From assembly GCA_964626595.1 (NCBI GenBank), contig CAZVFU010000032.1, forward strand, positions 1 to 24,221: a stretch of DNA of 24,221 bases, written 5' to 3'. Positions 20,166 through 24,221 of the stretch are shown in pieces; positions within the stretch are counted from its first letter, which is position 1, and every line of letters starts with the position of its first letter. Both the position numbers and the translations under genes were made by a program. The notes below the pieces were generated by a model that was given only the letters and a program-made list of their open reading frames with translations, had not been told where the DNA came from and did no database searches. The DNA is from JAWLFI01 sp964626595. Lineage in GTDB: Bacteria > Bacteroidota > Bacteroidia > Chitinophagales > Saprospiraceae.

Positions 20166-20900
20166 ATGAGTAAAGTCCGCAGCGTCCAATTTCAAGATTG
20201 GGGGCGAATATCTTACAAAGACGCCTGGGATCGACAGTCGGCTCTGCAGAAAAAGCTTATCGAATTCAAGCGAGAGCTAAAACCCAGACCTGAGCCCTCT
20301 CCACATCACTATTTTGTCCTATGTGAGCATCCACATGTATTCACCTTAGGGAAAAGTGGATCCATGGAGCATTTGTTGATGTCCGAAGATGAATTAGAGG
20401 AAGCCGGAATTGAATTTTTTAAAATAAATCGAGGAGGCGACATTACCTACCATGGTCCCGGGCAAATTGTGGGCTACCCAATATTAGACCTGGAGTTTTT
20501 TTTCACAGATGTACACCGCTTAGTCCGAACGATTGAACAAGCTATCATTAATGTGCTCGCCGATTACGGTCTGCAAGGCGAGAGAAGAAAAGGTTTCACA
20601 GGGGTCTGGCTGCCGGCGACATCAACTTTACCTGACCGAAAAATCTGTGCTATTGGAATTCATCTTAGTCGTTGGGTTAGTCTTCATGGGTTTGCATTCA
20701 ATGTCTCGCCTGATCTGTCATATTTTAAGCGAATCATTCCCTGTGGTATTTCCGATGAAAACAAGGCCGTAACTTCCCTATCTCTGGAATTAGGGACTAA
20801 AATTGATGCTGAGGAGGTAAAAGAAAAGGTGATACACCAGTTTGCAGGCCTATTCGAGTGGGAGTGGTATAAAGAAAATACAAATACAAAAAGAAAATAA
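20166..20900 (+). CDS. lipB: Octanoyltransferase LipB (lipoyl(octanoyl) transferase)
   Basis: The protein has 244 residues. It transfers octanoyl from acyl carrier protein to lipoyl-domain lysines, the first step of endogenous protein lipoylation. The acyl-binding loop RGGDITYHGPGQIVGYPI is at 89-106. GVWL (146-149) is followed by the catalytic lysine K159 in RKICAIGI and catalytic cysteine C193 in IIPCGI. RWVSLHGFAFNVSPDLSYF at 169-187 is also diagnostic. No lipA gene is visible nearby. It follows the FMN reductase stop by three bases and its own stop is only four bases before the next start, a tight operon arrangement. Confidence 0.97.
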   Translation: MSKVRSVQFQDWGRISYKDAWDRQSALQKKLIEFKRELKPRPEPSPHHYFVLCEHPHVFTLGKSGSMEHLLMSEDELEEAGIEFFKINRGGDITYHGPGQIVGYPILDLEFFFTDVHRLVRTIEQAIINVLADYGLQGERRKGFTGVWLPATSTLPDRKICAIGIHLSRWVSLHGFAFNVSPDLSYFKRIIPCGISDENKAVTSLSLELGTKIDAEEVKEKVIHQFAGLFEWEWYKENTNTKRK

Positions 20901-20904
20901 AATC

Positions 20905-21429
20905 ATGTCAAGAAAGATAAAAGAAGTTAAAGATAGCATCACAGTTATGACTCAATTAGTCATGCCTAACGACACCAATCCTCTCAATAATTTAATGGGT
21001 GGCAACTTGATGCGCTGGATGGATGTTGGCGCAGCCATATGCGGAGGGAAGCATTGTGAAGAATATGTCGTTACAGCCTCAGTGGATCACGTCTCCTTTG
21101 AGCGAGCTATTCAGTTGGGAGAGGTCGTGACTATTAAGTCCTACGTAACTCGGGCATTTGCGACATCAGTTGAAATTTTTGTAGAAGTCTTTGCATCCAG
21201 TATGCGAGGTGGAGCAAGTGTAAAATGTAATCATGCGTACTTTACTTTTGTTGCCATAGACCAGGAAACAGGAAAACCCGTTCCTATTCCCGATTTAAAT
21301 CCCGTATCCTCAGAAGAGAAGAAAAGGCACGAAGGAGCCATCAGACGACGTGAACTCCGTTTAATTCTAGCCGGCCGCATGGACTCCAAAGATGCTAGAG
21401 AAATAAAAGCCTACTTCGCAGAAATGTAA
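20905..21429 (+). CDS. Acyl-CoA thioesterase, hotdog fold (YciA/BFIT-like)
   Basis: The protein has 174 residues when started at ATG 20905; an upstream in-frame ATG at 20842 lies inside lipB and would add 21 unlike residues. It hydrolyses acyl-CoA to free acid and CoA. The active-site segment NPLNNLMGGNLMRWMDVGAA (25-44) contains the conserved N...GG..M..MD pattern with likely catalytic D40. VVTASVDHVSFERAIQLGEV and VKCNHAYFTFVAID are family landmarks. The C-terminal helix region is charged. It starts four bases after lipB and ends 14 bases before the convergent mutS2 stop. Its substrate chain length is not known. Confidence 0.92.
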   Translation: MSRKIKEVKDSITVMTQLVMPNDTNPLNNLMGGNLMRWMDVGAAICGGKHCEEYVVTASVDHVSFERAIQLGEVVTIKSYVTRAFATSVEIFVEVFASSMRGGASVKCNHAYFTFVAIDQETGKPVPIPDLNPVSSEEKKRHEGAIRRRELRLILAGRMDSKDAREIKAYFAEM

Positions 21430-21443
21430 ACCGCCCCGAACCT

Positions 21444-23831
21444 CTAAACAGTTATAATGGTCACACCCTCCCCCCCTGACTCGCGTTGAGGATGTTCGGC
21501 TTTGCTGAAAACTCCTATTTCTCTTACTTTGTCCTTTACCAATTTACGAAGTACCCCCGTCCCTACTCCATGGACGATCTCTAATTGGTGGACGCCCTGA
21601 ACTAATGCCTGATCCAGGTAGCGTTCCAATATCTTAGATGCTTCCTCCCGAGGCATACCTCGGATATCCAACTTAGGTTTTAATCCTCGAGCAGCTTGAT
21701 CTGATTGGAGCTTTATTGATTTTTCTTTGCGTACATCCATGGGCTCCTGGATCGCACGCAAATCCCGCAACTTCACTTCCATTTGAAAATTGCCTGTTTG
21801 AACAAAGGCTCGACCCTTATCAATCCGTTGAATGGTGCCGGTCGTTCCCGATTCTCTCAGCTTAACATGATCTCCCACCTCAAGCCGGGTTTCTTTTTTC
21901 TTCTGTCGCTCTTTCCACTCCTGCTCCTCCATTTTTTGCAGGCCTTTGACATGGGTTTCCAACTCATTTTTATGCTTTTTCGCCACCTCCTGAGCCTTTT
22001 TCAAGTTTTGCTCACGCTTCAAATCATCAATCAGAGCATTTAACTTTTTGTCTGCCTCTACCCCCTTGGCAATATCGTACTCCTTTTGAACCATTTTCAG
22101 ACGCTTTCGCTGCCCCTCCAAATCCTTCTGCATCTTCTCATATGTCAGTCGCAACTGATCAGCCTGCGCTTCCTTTATTTTCAGCTGACGCATCTTCTCT
22201 TCCATTTCCTTCCGCTCCTCCTGAATATCCGCCAATATCTGATCCACATCCACTAAGGCCTGCCCGGCATTCTTCTTAGCCTGGTCTAAAATACGCTTCG
22301 GCAACTGACTTTTTTCCGCCAACTCGAAGGCAAATGAGCTTCCGGGCTTTCCGATACGTAATTGATAAGTGGGAGACAAGTGCTTTTTATTAAATGTCAT
22401 TGCACCATTGAGAACTCCTTTTTGTTTGTGAGCGTAAGATTTTAAATTACTGTAATGCGTGGTAATTACTCCAAAAGCTCCCTGCCTGAAAAGCTGATGC
22501 AATATGGATTCGGCTATGGCACCCCCTAATCGGGGATCAGTCCCACTTCCCAATTCGTCGACTAACAATAAGCTGCGATTATCGGCATGTTCCAAAAAGA
22601 GTCTCATATTTTGCAGATGAGAACTATATGTGCTTAAATCGTCCTCTAAAGACTGTTGGTCACCAATATCCACTAAAATCTGACTAAATATCCCGAAAAC
22701 CGTATTTTCATCCACAGGAACAGGGATTCCAGACTGGACAAGCAGCTGCAAAAGTCCCACAGCCTTCATCAATACCGTTTTACCACCTGCATTTGGTCCA
22801 CTAACAATTAGTAATCGATTACTATTTTCCAGAATTAAATCAAAGGGTACAACGGCTTCCCCACCCTCCTTTTCCTGACGAACAAGTAAAGGATGCCTGC
22901 CCTTAGAGATTTTGATACAAGGCTCCATTTGAATGTGTGGACAAATGCCATCCATAGACTCACCAAATCGGGCTCGTGAACGAATCATATCCCATCTAAC
23001 GATGGATTCTTGAATCTCGATCAATTGATCCCGAATGGTACGCAATTGATCACATAAGTATTTTACCAAGCGAAATATTTCACGTTTCACCTCTTGACGT
23101 AAATCGAAAATATCATTGTTAATATCCAATATGGCCTGCGGCTCTACGTAGGAAACACGCCCTCCACCGGATTCATCGTGAATAATTCCTGGGATTTGAC
23201 GCTTGTGTTCAGACTTAACGCTCAATACCCGTCGGCCGGAACGCACAGTTTCCTCGGTATCTGCCAGTACACCCTGATCTCTGTACTGCTTCGCGATTTT
23301 CGAAAAAGCACCGTTCAATCGCTGCTGAGCATGATCCAAAGACCGATACAAACGCGTGAGTTCCGCGCTAGCATTGGATCGAACTTCAAAGTTTTCATCA
23401 AAAATTTTCTCGAAATCATGAATAATCGATAAGGGTAAGGGAATGGAACGGATTTCAGATCGAATAGAAGCCCATTCCTCTGCCTCCCACTCCTTCGCTG
23501 CCTCGTGAAGTTCCAGACTCATCCGGAGTTGCTTGTATATAGCAACAACTTCCTCCTGCTCCAAGATATACCCTTCGACGGCAAGTTGCTTTACTGCTGA
23601 TGTAATGTCATCATACGGACGAAGCGGAAGGCGTTTGCCATTAAGGCGAAGACTCATGACAGCTTTGACAGGCGCAAAAAGGTCATCGACCTCTCTCCTG
23701 TTCACAGACGGTTGAAAATCAATGATCACTGTTTTAGCCAACTCTCCAATCGCATAAGAAGCCCAGTAGTCTTTTATCTGATCCCACTCTAATGACTCTT
23801 GTGAATGATAGGGGAAAAATGTAATGCTCAT
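21444..23831 (-). CDS. mutS2: Endonuclease MutS2
   Basis: The protein has 795 residues, the standard length. MutS2 proteins act outside classical mismatch repair, in suppressing recombination and resolving collided ribosomes in some bacteria. The domains in order are: MutS core and clamp helices at 1-330, the ATPase with Walker A SGPNAGGKTVLMK (344-356), signature DDLSTYSSHLQNM (397-409) and Walker B LLLVDELGSGTDP (421-433), a long coiled coil at about 535-640, a KOW-like beta segment (EVGDHVKLRESGTTGTIQRI), and a C-terminal Smr nuclease domain at 721-795 with LDIRGMPREEA and HGVGTGVLR (754-762). Both the LDxRG and HGxGxG Smr motifs are present, so nuclease activity is plausible. It converges with the thioesterase gene. 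Confidence 0.97.
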   Translation of the reverse strand: MSITFFPYHSQESLEWDQIKDYWASYAIGELAKTVIIDFQPSVNRREVDDLFAPVKAVMSLRLNGKRLPLRPYDDITSAVKQLAVEGYILEQEEVVAIYKQLRMSLELHEAAKEWEAEEWASIRSEIRSIPLPLSIIHDFEKIFDENFEVRSNASAELTRLYRSLDHAQQRLNGAFSKIAKQYRDQGVLADTEETVRSGRRVLSVKSEHKRQIPGIIHDESGGGRVSYVEPQAILDINNDIFDLRQEVKREIFRLVKYLCDQLRTIRDQLIEIQESIVRWDMIRSRARFGESMDGICPHIQMEPCIKISKGRHPLLVRQEKEGGEAVVPFDLILENSNRLLIVSGPNAGGKTVLMKAVGLLQLLVQSGIPVPVDENTVFGIFSQILVDIGDQQSLEDDLSTYSSHLQNMRLFLEHADNRSLLLVDELGSGTDPRLGGAIAESILHQLFRQGAFGVITTHYSNLKSYAHKQKGVLNGAMTFNKKHLSPTYQLRIGKPGSSFAFELAEKSQLPKRILDQAKKNAGQALVDVDQILADIQEERKEMEEKMRQLKIKEAQADQLRLTYEKMQKDLEGQRKRLKMVQKEYDIAKGVEADKKLNALIDDLKREQNLKKAQEVAKKHKNELETHVKGLQKMEEQEWKERQKKKETRLEVGDHVKLRESGTTGTIQRIDKGRAFVQTGNFQMEVKLRDLRAIQEPMDVRKEKSIKLQSDQAARGLKPKLDIRGMPREEASKILERYLDQALVQGVHQLEIVHGVGTGVLRKLVKDKVREIGVFSKAEHPQRESGGEGVTIITV

Positions 23832-24167
23832 GTAATATATATTGCTCTCTGATTACTGGATTTCGTATACAAAGAAAAACCGTCGTCTCCTCGGAAAGTT
23901 TTGGTTTCTAAACAATGAATTTAAATTCTCCGAAACTCACTACCGAAATCCGATTTCAATGTTTTAGGTTGTAGAAAGATATCTTCCAGAGAAACCGAAC
24001 AACTCTTCAAAATCCATTTACCATTATAAAAAGCAATTTTGTCAAGCTTTGGTATTACAAAGATTGGCGAATCTAGAAAAATAATCTATATTTACGCCTA
24101 CCACGGACAAAATGGCTTATTTTGTTAAGTGAGTAAATTTTACCCAAAAAAACATAAAAACTGTACT
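23832..24167. other. Divergent intergenic region, 336 bases, mostly no feature
   Basis: This AT-rich gap separates mutS2 (leftward) from the gene beginning at 24168 (rightward). I see no protein-like frame, tRNA or strong hairpin. A ten-base palindrome AAGATATCTT lies near 23980. The only likely regulatory site is the candidate promoter at 24063-24094. Confidence 0.6.
24063..24094 (+). promoter_or_regulatory. Candidate promoter of the helix-hairpin-helix gene
   Basis: ATTG (24063-24066), a 20-base spacer and TATATTTA (24087-24094) fit the Bacteroidota -33/-7 layout with one mismatch in each box. The start site would lie about 65 bases before ATG 24168. Confidence 0.35.
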
Positions 24168-24221
24168 ATGGCAAATTACAAAATTGAAGAAATTGAAGGT
24201 ATCGGAGAAGCCTTAGGAAAA
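24168..24221 (+). CDS. Start of a probable helix-hairpin-helix (DUF4332-like) protein, 3'-truncated by window edge
   Basis: Eighteen codons are visible: MANYKIEEIEGIG, then EALGK. The pattern Y.IEdIEGIG is the usual opening of DUF4332 or related helix-hairpin-helix proteins, where IEGIG begins the first hairpin. Such domains often bind DNA non-specifically or occur as short tandem modules. Nothing more can be seen, so this is a placement of family by a short motif. The frame is open to the window end and a candidate promoter precedes it. Confidence 0.6.
   Translation, partial: MANYKIEEIEGIGEALGK

Noticed and set aside
23078..23089. TTTCACGTTTCA inside mutS2 as a parS site
   Set aside because: Only one half matches the parS palindrome; the other half is not complementary.

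Overview
The window reads as chromosomal DNA of a member of the Bacteroidota. The reasons are a SusC-type TonB-dependent receptor with an N-terminal carboxypeptidase-regulatory-like domain, several lipoproteins of Bacteroidota style, a TlpA-like thioredoxin lipoprotein with a long N-terminal extension, a parA-parB pair followed by a DUF5683-type membrane protein, and candidate promoters of the form TAnnTTTG with few clear Shine-Dalgarno sites. A member of the Saprospiria is a guess only. I see no transposase, phage gene, CRISPR array, tRNA or rRNA. Most of the window is housekeeping or generalist accessory DNA.

Layout. 1-2000: the 3' part of an AI-2E/PerM-family permease gene and an acetyl-CoA hydrolase/CoA-transferase, both +. 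1952-2365: a convergent gap with a long inverted repeat and a dense cluster of GC-rich hairpins. 2366-5568 (-): an LpxL-like acyltransferase, an SLC13-type permease with two RCK_C domains and a small META-like lipoprotein. 5569-5822: a second, different GC-rich structured element. 5823-8095 (+): an unlisted 50-residue lipoprotein whose stop overlaps the start of mnmD, then a glutamate/aspartate-type symporter. 8324-10989 (+): a probable three-gene operon of a tudor/CarD-like small protein, a TlpA-type lipoprotein and an SDR oxidoreductase. 11094-15436 (+): a tandem 7-4-7 direct repeat resembling a Pho box, a surface beta-helix lipoprotein with an acidic N-terminus, an intercistronic terminator and a TonB-dependent receptor. 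The receptor gene is followed by what looks like the C-terminal relic of a second receptor. 15627-19470 (-): ndk, a DUF5683-like protein, parB, parA and a UPF0173 metallo-hydrolase, the last three closely packed. 19572-21429 (+): an FMN reductase, lipB and an acyl-CoA thioesterase, closely packed. 21444-23831 (-): mutS2. 24168-end (+): the first 18 codons of a probable helix-hairpin-helix protein.

How the genes may work together. The strongest candidate for an under-described system is the beta-helix lipoprotein plus receptor pair at 11153-15374. A lipoprotein likely to be surface-exposed sits beside an outer-membrane receptor with no SusD gene, behind a repeat with the geometry of a phosphate-starvation operator. 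Other points of interest are the small lipoprotein translationally coupled to mnmD, the two intergenic multi-hairpin elements and the receptor relic. All functional calls come from reading protein motifs. No database search was possible.
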